Shown here: positions 25,323-35,266 of the stretch, in pieces
Position numbering within the stretch: position 1 is the first letter of the stretch
How the letters are laid out: each line of letters opens with the position of its first letter
NCBI GenBank assembly: GCA_002409745.1
Contig: DHOU01000011.1
Span: forward strand, 1-64,000
Direction: 5' to 3'
DNA length: 64,000 nucleotides
Origin: Bacteroidales bacterium UBA5382
Lineage (GTDB): Bacteria; Bacteroidota; Bacteroidia; Bacteroidales; Dysgonomonadaceae
The notes under the pieces: model-generated
Databases searched by the model: none
What the model was told of the DNA's origin: nothing
What the model saw: only the letters and a program-made list of their open reading frames with translations
Program-made: the position numbers and the translations under genes

Positions 25323-27656
25323 TTATCCGTTTCCGTTCGTAAGTGAATAGGGCTTGTCCTCTGAAGAATGTCCCCGTTTTTTATTAGGGGTACTACTCAT
25401 CTCATATTCCCACACTCCGCCTTCGAGCAAATCGTTGTGAGTGATATAGCGTTTATCATATACTTGACCGTTATGCTTTACGGTTTTTACATAGCGGTTC
25501 TTGTCATTAACCCCTTTCGCTTTAATCTCAAGCATATTGCCATTCGGAAGCGTTAACTTCAAAGAAGGAAGATAGGGCGCTCCCAGCACGTATTGGTCAG
25601 TGCCGGGGCAGACGGGATAAAATCCCATGACCGAAAAAATATACCATGCCGACATCTGTCCGCAATCATCATTTCCTCCTAAGCCATCGATTTCATTGCG
25701 ATACATCCGGTTGAGTATCTCCCGAACCCAATACTGCGTTTTCCACGGTTGGGAAGTCCACGCATAAAGATAAGGAACATGATGGCTCGGTTCGTTTCCA
25801 TGCACATATCCGCCCACCAGACAATCTTCCGTGATATCTTCATTCTTCTCATAATATTTTTCAGGCAAGTGCATCGTAAACAAATTGTCCAGTTTTTCAA
25901 CAACTATTTTTTCGCCTCCCATCCGTTCCATCATTCCGAAGACATCATGCGGTACATGGAACGAGAAGTTCAGCGAATTACCTTCAATAAAACCTTCGCC
26001 ATAGGTTTGCAAAATATCAAAGTCTTTTTTAAAGCTGCCGTCGGCATATTTGGGGCGGGCATATCCGATGGTTCCATCGTAAATATTGCGGTAATTCAAT
26101 GCCCGTTTCCGGTAAACATCCGCCACGTCGTCTTTCCCCGCTTTTAATGCCGTTTGATAGATGGTCCAATCGTCATAAGCATATTCGAGGGTGGAGGAAG
26201 CGGCCGTACCGCTTTTTTCCAACGGAATATATCCTAATCGGCTATACTCTTCGATACCTTCATAATAAGGAACCGTCGACGTTTTAACCATCGCATTCAA
26301 TACTTCATCGGTAGTAGGAAAGACACCTTTTGCCACCGCATCCGCCAAAACAGATACGGCATGATAACCGCTCATGCACCAATTCTCATTCGCCATTAAA
26401 CTCCAGACGGGCAACATGCCGTGTACGCTCTGTTGTTGATGCTTAATCATCGACGCTACCATATCGGCATTGCGGGAGGGTTTGATGAGATTTAACAGCG
26501 GATGCTCCGCCCGGTAGGTATCCCATAAAGAAAAAACGGTATAATTGGTAAAGCCGGAAGCCTGATGAATGTTATTATCCAAGCCCCGGTAGCGGCCGTC
26601 TACATCCATATAGACGGAAGGGTTGATCATGGTATGGTAAAGCGAAGTGTAAAACATCGTTTTCTGATCGTCCGTTCCTTCCACGCTGAAACAAGACAGT
26701 TCCTTATTCCAGTTTTCAACCGCTTCTTTTTGTATCGTCTCGAAATTTTTCCCTCCGGTTTCCTTGGTTAAATTTTTCAAGGCGCCTTCGGTACTGACTC
26801 CCGAAAGGGCGACTTTCACGGTGAGCTCGGAGTCGGCGGAAGTATTGAAATCGAAATAAGCCGCAATTTTTCGTCCGCCCATCTCCGGGAAATTCTCATT
26901 CACCTGAAAGCGGCGCCAAAATCCGTTATATTTTATTTTTTCCTTGTCCTTATAGCCGTAATGCTTTATCGGTTGTGAAAATGAGATGGCGAAATAGGTA
27001 TAATTCGTACGCGCCCATCCGTTTGTAATACGGTAACCGGTCAAAAGGGTATCGTTCTCGACCCGGATGCTCGCCCACAATACTTTTCCGTCGTAGTTGT
27101 AAATCCCGTGCGACAGATCGAGTATCAAGTGACCGTCCGTTTTTTCAGGAAAAGTATATTGATGAACGCCGACGCGCGGAGTTGCCGTCAGTTGAGCCTT
27201 AATTCCATAGTCCTCGAGCATGACTTCATAATAACCGGGAGAAGCCTTTTCCGTGGAATGGCTGAAACGGGAACGATATCCTTCGTCGGGATTCGATGCT
27301 CGACCCGGATTTAAATGCAATTCTCCCCGGGTAGGCATAATAAGGATATCTCCCAAGTCCGAATGTCCGGTTCCGCTGAGATGCGTGTGGCTGAAACCCA
27401 CAATCGTTTTATCTCGGTATTGGTAACCGGCACAATATTCATAAGCTTTTTTCTGATAGATGCCATCCACATTGTGCGGAATGGTATCGGTATCGGGACT
27501 TAGCTGAACGGCCCCGAACGGCGCGCATGCTCCCGGGAAAGTATGTCCCATACCATTCGTTCCGATCATCGGATTGACATAATCAGCAGGCTGTTGCGCC
27601 CTTATCGATAAATTTGTCATTACTAGTAAAACTAAAGAAAAAATAATCTGCTTCAT
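25323..27656 (-). CDS. GH92 family alpha-mannosidase
   Basis: 777 residues with a Sec signal (VLLVMTNLSIRAQQ). It opens with the GH92 hallmark DYVNPMIGTNGMGHTFPGAC and continues PFGAVQLSPDTD. Conserved parts of the catalytic (alpha/alpha)6 domain follow (FSLWDTYRAEHPLL, GYIPLEKSGTAASSTLEYAYDDW, GGNDDCGQMSAWYIFSVMGFYPVCPG). GH92 enzymes are calcium-dependent inverting exo-alpha-mannosidases, mostly alpha-1,2 to alpha-1,4, acting on N-glycans or fungal mannan. No lipobox is seen, so it is probably periplasmic. It is cotranscribed with the peptidase downstream and separated from the second PUL by a terminator. Confidence 0.95.
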   Translation of the reverse strand: MKQIIFSLVLLVMTNLSIRAQQPADYVNPMIGTNGMGHTFPGACAPFGAVQLSPDTDTIPHNVDGIYQKKAYEYCAGYQYRDKTIVGFSHTHLSGTGHSDLGDILIMPTRGELHLNPGRASNPDEGYRSRFSHSTEKASPGYYEVMLEDYGIKAQLTATPRVGVHQYTFPEKTDGHLILDLSHGIYNYDGKVLWASIRVENDTLLTGYRITNGWARTNYTYFAISFSQPIKHYGYKDKEKIKYNGFWRRFQVNENFPEMGGRKIAAYFDFNTSADSELTVKVALSGVSTEGALKNLTKETGGKNFETIQKEAVENWNKELSCFSVEGTDDQKTMFYTSLYHTMINPSVYMDVDGRYRGLDNNIHQASGFTNYTVFSLWDTYRAEHPLLNLIKPSRNADMVASMIKHQQQSVHGMLPVWSLMANENWCMSGYHAVSVLADAVAKGVFPTTDEVLNAMVKTSTVPYYEGIEEYSRLGYIPLEKSGTAASSTLEYAYDDWTIYQTALKAGKDDVADVYRKRALNYRNIYDGTIGYARPKYADGSFKKDFDILQTYGEGFIEGNSLNFSFHVPHDVFGMMERMGGEKIVVEKLDNLFTMHLPEKYYEKNEDITEDCLVGGYVHGNEPSHHVPYLYAWTSQPWKTQYWVREILNRMYRNEIDGLGGNDDCGQMSAWYIFSVMGFYPVCPGTDQYVLGAPYLPSLKLTLPNGNMLEIKAKGVNDKNRYVKTVKHNGQVYDKRYITHNDLLEGGVWEYEMSSTPNKKRGHSSEDKPYSLTNGNG

Positions 27657-27769
27657 CCTCTATCGTATACTTGCCATGTATTGCTCCAACTTTAAATTTC
27701 CGAAAATACAAAAAAATCAGTCATTATGCAGTGAATCATCCGTATTATTTTGATGTGAAAGTAAAAAGA

Positions 27770-27814
27770 TGCACCAAAGGCCGATTCCTGTGCGAATCAT
27801 TTCCTTTTGGCGCA
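27770..27814 (-). terminator. Terminator after the second SusD gene
   Basis: Outer arms 27770-27780 and 27803-27814 and a perfect inner stem GATTC/GAATC (27783-27787, 27794-27798). On the minus strand the hairpin is followed by TCTTTTTACTTTC. It separates the SusD gene from GH92. Confidence 0.65.
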
Positions 27815-27867
27815 CCTTTATTTTTTAGTTCTTTAACAACCGTTTCTTACGAAAACGATTAAGGTCA

Positions 27868-29508
27868 TTAATTCCATCCGGGATTTTGATGTCCTTCCAA
27901 AGCTGTGTTGGCCTGCATGTCACTTAATGGGATAGGCCACAATAAGGCATATTCAGGAATAGCCCCAACCTTGATACTTCCGTCCGGTTTGTTTTGGATT
28001 TTTGCCGATGCAAGCGGAACCCATTTCAGTTTGCCGGATTGCATTCCATCTTCTTCCGGATACAAGCGCGTGCGTCGAATGTCATCCCATATTTTGAATT
28101 CCAAAGGGAACTCATGCAAACGCTCGGTTAAGATAGCCTGTATCAAAGCATCGCCTGTGGCGGTTTCGTCGGGCAGTCCTGCACGTTTGCGCACTTGGTT
28201 GAGGTAATATTTCGCTTCACCGACAGCATTACCTTCTTTACCTGTCCTAGCTAATCCTTCGGCCGCAATCAATAATACCTCTGCATAACGGAAAATCGGC
28301 ATATTATAGTCCCCATTACGACCATTCATCAAAGAACCTTCATCAAACCATGCCCAGTTTCCTACATTGTTTAAAGTACTCGTAATCGTTTCCCCTTTAA
28401 GAGTATACGTATACTCTTTAAAGAAAAATTGCTTTTCATGTCCACGAATATCGGAAGGATGGTAGCTATTGATTAGCATATTGCATGGCAGGTACGCATT
28501 ATATAAGACGTCACCTCCCGGCTTAAAAATGCCCCATTGAAAAGCATCTGCTCCTATTGATCGGACGGCATAAGAGTTCCCAACATTAAAATTCGTTTGA
28601 TCATATTCTTTGGCAAAGATGATTTCATTGTCTGATTTGGTCGTTTTAATAACGTTATAAGCCGACTCAAGATCATCGCTGCTTCCATCGGGCTGAATGA
28701 GTGAATGCTGCCCGCCGTTGATTACAGCCATAGCCATCTCGGCCGCTTTGGCATAGTATTCGTTCCCGCCATTGAGCGGTGCGCCGGCCCATTGGAGATA
28801 GACCTGTGCCAACAGAGTCTGAGCCATCGGGTTCGTGGCGTATCCGTCATTGTCATAAAACGCCGTATTAGGCAAAGCATTTCCTTTGATGATACTAAGC
28901 AAGTCGGCTTCGATATTTTTATAGACTTCTACAGCCGGGGTGCGTTCTTTGTATATCCCTTCCAAAGAGGTATAAGGTTGGTCTATGTATGGAACGTCGC
29001 CGAATTCTTTCACTAAATAAAAATAAGCATATGCCCGGAAGAATTTACCTTGTGCCACGAAATTATTGATCTGCGCCTCACTTAAAACATTGGTCATCGT
29101 TGGAATGTTGGCAATCACGAAATTCGCCCGGGATACGCCGATATAAAATTCCGTCCATATTTTTTCCGCAGTTCTATCGAATGATTCGATATTAAAGTTA
29201 CCTCCTTCGGATGCATTGGTAAATGCCCTGTCTTTACGTTTATCTACAAATAATCCGGACATGATACCGCCCCACATAGTGGCTTTCGGCGTCCAACCCC
29301 CATCCACATCGATGCTATGTAAATAGGGTACTCCTCCGAAATAAAGTCCGTTTACACCTGTTTGTGCATCAGATTCGGTTTTCCAAAACTGACCGGCCGT
29401 TTTTTCATCCAGCGGATTTTCTTTTAAGAAATCGTTGCATGAGCTCATCCCCAGGGATGCGATTGCCATGCAGAGGATGGATATATATATTTTTTTATAT
29501 AATTTCAT
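27868..29508 (-). CDS. SusD/RagB family outer membrane lipoprotein
   Basis: 546 residues. Signal and lipobox GMSSCNDFL, then the SusD layout: FWKTESDAQTGVNGLY, GKFFRAYAYFYLVKEFGDVP, AQTLLAQVYLQWAGAPL, RYAEVLLIAAEGLARTG and the closing TALEGHQNPGWN. Standard family length. It pairs with the SusC encoded 31 bp upstream and would lie over the transporter at the surface. It ends just before a terminator, so the susC-susD unit is short, with no SusE-like gene or glycosidase cotranscribed. Confidence 0.95.
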   Translation of the reverse strand: MKLYKKIYISILCMAIASLGMSSCNDFLKENPLDEKTAGQFWKTESDAQTGVNGLYFGGVPYLHSIDVDGGWTPKATMWGGIMSGLFVDKRKDRAFTNASEGGNFNIESFDRTAEKIWTEFYIGVSRANFVIANIPTMTNVLSEAQINNFVAQGKFFRAYAYFYLVKEFGDVPYIDQPYTSLEGIYKERTPAVEVYKNIEADLLSIIKGNALPNTAFYDNDGYATNPMAQTLLAQVYLQWAGAPLNGGNEYYAKAAEMAMAVINGGQHSLIQPDGSSDDLESAYNVIKTTKSDNEIIFAKEYDQTNFNVGNSYAVRSIGADAFQWGIFKPGGDVLYNAYLPCNMLINSYHPSDIRGHEKQFFFKEYTYTLKGETITSTLNNVGNWAWFDEGSLMNGRNGDYNMPIFRYAEVLLIAAEGLARTGKEGNAVGEAKYYLNQVRKRAGLPDETATGDALIQAILTERLHEFPLEFKIWDDIRRTRLYPEEDGMQSGKLKWVPLASAKIQNKPDGSIKVGAIPEYALLWPIPLSDMQANTALEGHQNPGWN

Positions 29509-29539
29509 ATGATAATATTATATTTTTTATTAGTATGAA

Positions 29540-32500
29540 TTAGAACGTTACATTAAGTCCGAATGTAAATGTTCTCGGACGCGGATAGGTAAAGAACTGA
29601 CGGTTCGTACCCCATTTATTATCTCCCAAACGGGATGAATTATCAGGATCGTATCCCAAATAATCGGATGACGTGATCAGGAAAGCATTGTTTACATTCG
29701 CATATATACGCAACACGGAGAGCCCCATTTTCTGAAGGATATCCGGACTGAACGTATAGCCCAATTGAATAAGGTTACCTCGCAGGTAAGAACCATCGGC
29801 CACCCAAGTGTCGTCTGCATTGGCATTATTACCTTGTCCAAAGTTCGCTAAGCGGATGGCTTGAGCTTTTCCGTTGGGGTTCAATGTCGGATGCCAGGCT
29901 TCTTGCCAGAGACGGTCGATACCGCTGGTGTAGAAACGCGCTTCGGTAGAATGGAAAAATTCCTGCATGATATCGGCCCCTAATGAGAATTGCAAATCAA
30001 ACGTCAAATCTAAATTTTTATAATTGAATGTATTGATGAATGATCCCATCCAATCAGGTAATCCGTTTCCTAATATTTGCCGTCCCTTATACGTGACTTT
30101 CTCCCCGATGGTAGAAGGTACGTTCATCGTTTGTGGATCCCAATTAGCTGCTACGCCATCGTAAATGCCGGCACGTTTATAACCATAGAAAGAGGATAAT
30201 TCTTCTCCTTCGCGAATGAGCATTTCATATCCGACAAAACCGTCGAGAAGGATCTGACGTTTACCGGTAACAGGATCGACCGATGAGCTTTTATCCAATT
30301 TTTCAACGCGGTTCTTATTGAAGCTCAAATTGAATGTCGTATTCCATTGGAAATTATTCGTGTCGATAGGATATGCGTTAATTAATAAATCCAATCCCCT
30401 ATTAGAAACCTCGCCGATATTATCGGTGATAGAAGAGAATCCGGTCGATCTGGGCAGAGGACGCGGAAGCAATAGATCGGTCGTATATTTGTAATAATAG
30501 GAAGCTTCCAAATTAAGTCGATTATTAAACAATCCCAGCTCAAAACCGATGTCCCACTGGCTTGTCCTCTCCCATTTTAAATCGGGATTAGGCATTCTGC
30601 CCATATAAGATACGGTTTCTAAACCGTTCCCGATAATAGTGGTTGATTGGCCTATGGTAGCCAAAGAAGCATAGGTTCCTATCTCTGAGTTTCCTGTTAT
30701 ACCGAAAGAAGTATGCGGCTTCAATTTGCTGATAACCGGGCTATCTTTTAAGAAATCCTCTTCAGACATCATCCATCCTAATCCGACAGAAGGGAAGAAA
30801 GAATATTTATTGTTTTCTCCGAATTTAGATGATCCATCCCAACGGCTTGTTATGGTCGCCATATATTTATTGTCATACGAATAGGCGGCACGCAAGAAAT
30901 AAGAATTCATTGTCCATTTATCGTGATCATTGCCAACAGAGGGGCGTTCAGTCCCAGATCCTAAATTGTAGTACCCGAAAAAGTCATCTGTATAGATTTT
31001 ATCGGAAGCGCTGAAATCGGTATAACTGCGTTCTTGCCACGACATACCGGCCATCGCATTGATATGATGCTTCTCGAAATCTTTATTATAGGTAAGATAA
31101 GTTTCTTCTTGCCAATACAGGGTGTTTGAATTTTTTGCCGATGCGGCCCCAAAGTTTGCGCTTTGATTGATCAAAGGGCGAGGAGTAAACGGAGTATATC
31201 CGGCTTCCCGATTATTGTGATAATCGATACCGAACTGCGTTTTTAAGTCGAGATCTTTCGTTAAGTGAAAAGTCATAGCCGCATTTCCGAAAATTTGCGT
31301 CTTGTAGTTCATTGCGTATATTCTTTTAAGCAATTCTACCGGATTACCGACACCTTCGGGGCTAAATCCTTGCTTCTCTTCAGGATCAGGATTATTCTTA
31401 TCGTTATAAATAGAGGTTGTTTGAATGTCATTGGTTTGTGAATAAGCCCCATCGAGCATGACCGGCAAGAACGGTACCTGTTCAATCATTGTCCGCAGAG
31501 CCCCTTGCCCGTATGGATTATCGGAAGTTCTGTTTCCCCAAGTATGGTTTACCATTAAATTAATACCGGTCGATAACCACTTGGTCGGTTGGTCATCATA
31601 AGCTAATTTGGCATTGAGACGTTTGAAATACGAATTATGCAAAATCCCTTGTTGATCGGTATAGTTTAGGAATGCTCCTACCGACGAAGTGGCGTCTCCG
31701 CGCTGAATGCTGAGTTGATGATTATGAGAAATAGCCATACGAGATGCTTCTTTTTGCCAATCCGTATTATATATTGGCGTACCGTCGGCATTAAATAATC
31801 GTTCATCGGTAAAAATTTCGGATAAATCGGTTGTGAAATTCTTACCTTGCCACGCATTCGCATTTTCCAACCCCTGTTTAAATGCAGCCATCCATTCGTT
31901 GGAATCCATGACATCCATATATCTTGCCATCGTACTTACGGACATCGAACCGTCATAAGAAATACGTGCCCGGTTTTCGGTATTGCCTCCACGCTTGGTG
32001 GTTACCAAGATTACCCCGTTCGCTCCACGGGCGCCGTAAATAGCGGCAGAGGATGCGTCCTTTAATACTTCGATGGATTCAATGTCATTTGGGTTAAGAA
32101 ATTGAAAATCGGACATAACAACACCGTCCACCACATACAACGGACTTGCGGAAGCATTGATGGTGGAGATTCCGCGGATGATGACGCGCAGTTCTCCACC
32201 GGGCTGTCCCGTGTTAGAAAAAATATTTACACCGGCAGCTCTACCCCTCAATCCTTCAAGAGCATTAAAAGACTGTGATTTGATAATGTCAGTCCCTTTC
32301 GCTGTAGAGATAGAACCGGTAACATCCGATTTACGCATGGTACCATATCCCACGACAACGAGTTCGTCCAATGCTTCTATATCTTCCTGTAAAATCACAT
32401 TGATCGTAGTTTTTCCAGCAGTCGTAATTTCTTGTTCAACATATCCGATATAAGAAATACGTATCCTTGCATTGTCCTCTACTTGTAAAGCAAAGTTGCC

Positions 32501-33025
32501 GTCTACGTCCGTAATTGTTCCATTGGAGGTCCCGATCTCTAGGATATTGGCTCCTATAACCGCTTGGTTATTCTCATCGACAACCTTGCCTGTTATCGTT
32601 CTTTTTTGTTGTTGCTCAATAATAAGTTCAGGAGATGCTTCTGCTTTTTTCGTCTCCTCCGTTTTAGAAACGATAATATGCTTCCCTTCCATCGTGTAAT
32701 CTGTATCGCTTCCTTTTAGAATAGAGTTAAGAACTTTCTTAACCGCTTTGTGATTGGCTGATACGGATACTTTCCGATCATCATTAACTTCATTATTATA
32801 AAAGAATAAATAATCGGTTTGCTGTTCAATCTCATTAAAAATATCCTTAATAGTCGTATTGTGTTTTTTGATCGTTACCTTGGCGTTTTGAGTATAAGCA
32901 GATTCCGCCATCGAGCAAAAAACACAAGCATATAAAAGGAATATGGTTGTTCGCATAATTAATAAAAAATGTTTACTGTGAACATTTTGAGCATTAAAAA
33001 TGCTCGATAAGTTGTTTTTCTTCAT
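29540..33025 (-). CDS. SusC/RagA TonB-linked transporter with N-terminal STN domain
   Basis: 1161 residues. A long signal region is followed by a secretin/TonB short N-terminal (STN) domain at about 50-120 (TTIKDIFNEIEQQTDYLFFY), a carboxypeptidase-regulatory-like domain (ITGKVVDENNQAVIGANI), the TonB-box part (LDELVVVGYGT), the plug (SIEVLKDASSAAIYGARGAN) and the barrel ending RPRTFTFGLNVTF. The STN domain is what contacts a FecR anti-sigma factor when ligand is bound; FecR and an ECF sigma factor are encoded immediately upstream, so this system probably senses its own substrate. Partner SusD is downstream. Confidence 0.95.
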   Translation of the reverse strand: MKKNNLSSIFNAQNVHSKHFLLIMRTTIFLLYACVFCSMAESAYTQNAKVTIKKHNTTIKDIFNEIEQQTDYLFFYNNEVNDDRKVSVSANHKAVKKVLNSILKGSDTDYTMEGKHIIVSKTEETKKAEASPELIIEQQQKRTITGKVVDENNQAVIGANILEIGTSNGTITDVDGNFALQVEDNARIRISYIGYVEQEITTAGKTTINVILQEDIEALDELVVVGYGTMRKSDVTGSISTAKGTDIIKSQSFNALEGLRGRAAGVNIFSNTGQPGGELRVIIRGISTINASASPLYVVDGVVMSDFQFLNPNDIESIEVLKDASSAAIYGARGANGVILVTTKRGGNTENRARISYDGSMSVSTMARYMDVMDSNEWMAAFKQGLENANAWQGKNFTTDLSEIFTDERLFNADGTPIYNTDWQKEASRMAISHNHQLSIQRGDATSSVGAFLNYTDQQGILHNSYFKRLNAKLAYDDQPTKWLSTGINLMVNHTWGNRTSDNPYGQGALRTMIEQVPFLPVMLDGAYSQTNDIQTTSIYNDKNNPDPEEKQGFSPEGVGNPVELLKRIYAMNYKTQIFGNAAMTFHLTKDLDLKTQFGIDYHNNREAGYTPFTPRPLINQSANFGAASAKNSNTLYWQEETYLTYNKDFEKHHINAMAGMSWQERSYTDFSASDKIYTDDFFGYYNLGSGTERPSVGNDHDKWTMNSYFLRAAYSYDNKYMATITSRWDGSSKFGENNKYSFFPSVGLGWMMSEEDFLKDSPVISKLKPHTSFGITGNSEIGTYASLATIGQSTTIIGNGLETVSYMGRMPNPDLKWERTSQWDIGFELGLFNNRLNLEASYYYKYTTDLLLPRPLPRSTGFSSITDNIGEVSNRGLDLLINAYPIDTNNFQWNTTFNLSFNKNRVEKLDKSSSVDPVTGKRQILLDGFVGYEMLIREGEELSSFYGYKRAGIYDGVAANWDPQTMNVPSTIGEKVTYKGRQILGNGLPDWMGSFINTFNYKNLDLTFDLQFSLGADIMQEFFHSTEARFYTSGIDRLWQEAWHPTLNPNGKAQAIRLANFGQGNNANADDTWVADGSYLRGNLIQLGYTFSPDILQKMGLSVLRIYANVNNAFLITSSDYLGYDPDNSSRLGDNKWGTNRQFFTYPRPRTFTFGLNVTF

Positions 33026-33082
33026 ACATTTGTACTGTTTTTGTTAATACGATTAATAATTTAATTGTGTTGATTTAAATTT

Positions 33083-33108
33083 CCGGCAAGCGTTGCAGCG
33101 CTTGTCGG
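33083..33108 (-). terminator. Hairpin between FecR and SusC genes
   Basis: A 10-bp stem (33083-33092 with 33099-33108, one G/U pair) with a 6-nt loop. On the minus strand it is followed by AAATTTAAATC, not a U-tract, so it may be a partial terminator or attenuator between fecR and susC. On the plus strand it is followed by TTTTTC, but no plus-strand gene precedes it. Confidence 0.5.
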
Positions 33109-33153
33109 TTTTTCATTTAGATTTTTTCACCCATAGGCACTTCCTGTTGTTTA

Positions 33154-34104
33154 TTATTGTATATATATGATGTTATCGTTATTGTCTCTATTATAAGTAA
33201 AGTGAATACTTTTCTGTAAAACCCTTAAAGCATAATCCACGCCATCGGATTGCCGGAATTTGCCCGTATAGCTATATTTTGGGAGTGAAGAAGTATTAAT
33301 ATGGATTTCTACCGAGAAATAGTTTTCGAGTGCATGTAAAATTTCTCCCAAATTTTTATTTGTAAAAGAAATCAATCCCTCTTTCCAAAGATATTCATTG
33401 GGGTCTGTTATTTGAGTTACATTTAATTCCCCGTCGCTTAAAATGCTCTTTTGCAAAGGATTTAAGGTGGCAAGTTTTTGATTTTCCTTATATATCTCTA
33501 CACTCCCTTCAAATAAGCTCGTCTCGAAAATCCCCGATTGAATATGCGATTTTACATTGAATGCCGTGCCGGTCACTTTTATATCGCCGGCGGATGTTTT
33601 TACGATGAAAGGCTTTTTAGTGTCTTTACTCACATCGAAATAACCTTCTCCATCGAGATATACGACTCGTTCTTTGCCTGAAAAACCGGAAGGATATCGG
33701 AAGGTGGTGTTGGCGTTGAGCCATAAATTCGTGCTATCCGCCAGTACGAGATTGATTCGCTGCCCCGGAGGAACGATAATGGTATTGTATTGTGCCGATA
33801 ACTGATTATGATGAAGAATGCTATTCACATAAAATCCACAGACGATCAGGAGGGCTAACGTCGCAGCGGCCGTAATTGCCCAAGGCAATAACTGACGTTT
33901 TTGCGGGCGTAACAATGTTTTTTCTTCGACACGGTTAAGTAAAATCGAATCGTAAAGGAACCGTTCATGATGCAATATTTCGATATTCCGTGTATCGTCG
34001 TCCAGCCATGCCTGAATGAGCATTTCCTCTTCACGGGACGCGGAACCTTCGAAAAATTTATATAAAACTGTTTTGTCGATCATTATAGTAGATGTGTTGT
34101 TCAA
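33154..34104 (-). CDS. FecR family anti-sigma factor
   Basis: 316 residues. A short cytoplasmic N-terminal part (LYKFFEGSASREEEMLIQAW), one membrane helix near 72-92 (LPWAITAAATLALLIVCGFY), a periplasmic FecR domain (VVYLDGEGYFDVSKDTKKPF, then VTGTAFNVKSH), and a C-terminal DUF4974 domain (LGEILHALENYFSVEIHINT) that contacts the STN domain of its transporter. It would hold the ECF sigma factor until SusC reports ligand. It lies between the sigma gene and the STN-bearing susC, but an unusual 456-bp repeat-filled gap separates it from the sigma gene. Confidence 0.93.
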   Translation of the reverse strand: MNNTSTIMIDKTVLYKFFEGSASREEEMLIQAWLDDDTRNIEILHHERFLYDSILLNRVEEKTLLRPQKRQLLPWAITAAATLALLIVCGFYVNSILHHNQLSAQYNTIIVPPGQRINLVLADSTNLWLNANTTFRYPSGFSGKERVVYLDGEGYFDVSKDTKKPFIVKTSAGDIKVTGTAFNVKSHIQSGIFETSLFEGSVEIYKENQKLATLNPLQKSILSDGELNVTQITDPNEYLWKEGLISFTNKNLGEILHALENYFSVEIHINTSSLPKYSYTGKFRQSDGVDYALRVLQKSIHFTYNRDNNDNIIYIQ

Positions 34105-34202
34105 CCTATTTTAGGAACCTATCTGATATAATAACAAAACAGGGTAGGCTATCCCTAATGGAAATCTTCTTTTTAACATAATCGGGCGACAAAAGAAATA
34201 GG

Positions 34203-34255
34203 AGCAAAGAACAAAGAACAAAGACAGAAGACTGGAGACAGGAGACTGGAGACAC
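34203..34255. repeat. Short simple repeats (ACAAAGA / GACTGGAGACA)
   Basis: ACAAAGAACAAAGACAG followed by two or three copies of an AGACTGGAGACAGG-like unit. Low-complexity sequence within the 34105-34560 gap, next to the 42-bp array. Confidence 0.6.
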
Positions 34256-34282
34256 TTGCTGGCGGAGTATGACCTCTCTATG

Positions 34283-34530
34283 ATTGTCCATTCAACACAC
34301 TTTTCGGTCAATTGTTTGTGTGAAATTGTTCATCCAACACACTTTTTAGTCAATTGCTCGTGTAGGATTGTCCATTCAACAGACTTTTTGGTTAATTGCT
34401 TGTGAAAGATTGTTCATCCAACAGACTTTTCGGTCAATTGTTTGTAGTATGTTGCCTGCCCAACGGGTTTTATGGGTAAAATACGATGAACGTTTGCCCA
34501 TTCAACATGTTTGACAGGTAAAAGGAGTTC
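34283..34530. repeat. 42-bp tandem array between sigma factor and FecR genes
   Basis: Four well-kept 42-bp units at 34283, 34325, 34367 and 34409, each like ATTGTCCATTCAACACACTT followed by TTCGGTCAATTGTTTGTGTG and two more bases, then two degenerate units to about 34530. Units 1 and 3 and units 2 and 4 share bases (GTCCATTC against GTTCATCC), which suggests duplication as an 84-bp pair. There are no spacers, so it is not CRISPR. Confidence 0.8.
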
Positions 34531-34560
34531 GGCTTTTCCTTCCGTTACAGGTGGAATGAG

Positions 34561-35130
34561 TTACTTGAACAAAAGAAATGCGAACGGAAGCAGAATCATA
34601 AAGTCTTTCAGCGAAATGCGCAGTGCGGCAAGCGCTTTGGAGATATGAAATTCGATGGCTTTGGTCGAAAGAGTGATTCTTTCGGCTATTTCTTTGTGCG
34701 AAAGATCTTCATTACGGCTCAACAAAAAGATTTGACGGGTTTTTTCGGGGAGATCCGAAAGCGTCCGGTCGATGATTTCCTTGACTTCGTTCGAGAAAAT
34801 CATTTCCGGATTGCAGGCTTCCAGGGTATTGATGCGGGTAGTCAATGCCCATAGAGAATGATCGGAAAGTTGTTTTTCTACGCGCTGCCTCATCTGTTCA
34901 CGCTGTAGGTGATTGATACATTTGTTTTTTACAATGGCCAGAATATAGGCCGGAGGGTTTGTGTCGGCCGTCAGCGTATTCCTGTTTTCCCAATAGGCGA
35001 TGAAGGCTTCCGATACATAATCTTCCGCCATCGTGGAATCTTTTAGGTACCCTATCGCAAAACGGACAAATTGACGGTAATAATTGTCAAAAAGTTCGTT
35101 GAAAAGAGATAGTTTCGATAGCTTTTCCAT
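34561..35130 (-). CDS. ECF RNA polymerase sigma factor
   Basis: 189 residues, Bacteroidetes sigma-70 (ECF) type. Region 2 is near 10-60 (LFDNYYRQFVRFAIGYLKDS and EDYVSEAFIAYWENRN); region 4 near 130-175 has LPEKTRQIFLLSRNEDLSH and an HTH (EIAERITLSTKAIEFHISKA). The short hydrophobic C-terminus (FMILLPFAFLLF) is common in this group. It should direct transcription of the second susC/susD pair when released by FecR. The usual tight sigma-FecR spacing is replaced by a 456-bp gap with tandem repeats. Confidence 0.92.
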   Translation of the reverse strand: MEKLSKLSLFNELFDNYYRQFVRFAIGYLKDSTMAEDYVSEAFIAYWENRNTLTADTNPPAYILAIVKNKCINHLQREQMRQRVEKQLSDHSLWALTTRINTLEACNPEMIFSNEVKEIIDRTLSDLPEKTRQIFLLSRNEDLSHKEIAERITLSTKAIEFHISKALAALRISLKDFMILLPFAFLLFK

Positions 35131-35266
35131 GTCATTATACCATTTTTACACCCTTATGCGGAATTGATCCGTGTATTCCGTTTTTCCATTTACGGATATA
35201 AAATTAAAAATAAATTTCTGTTTAACCCGCGTAAACATCTTTTTTATTCTGAAGGGTGCACCCGAC

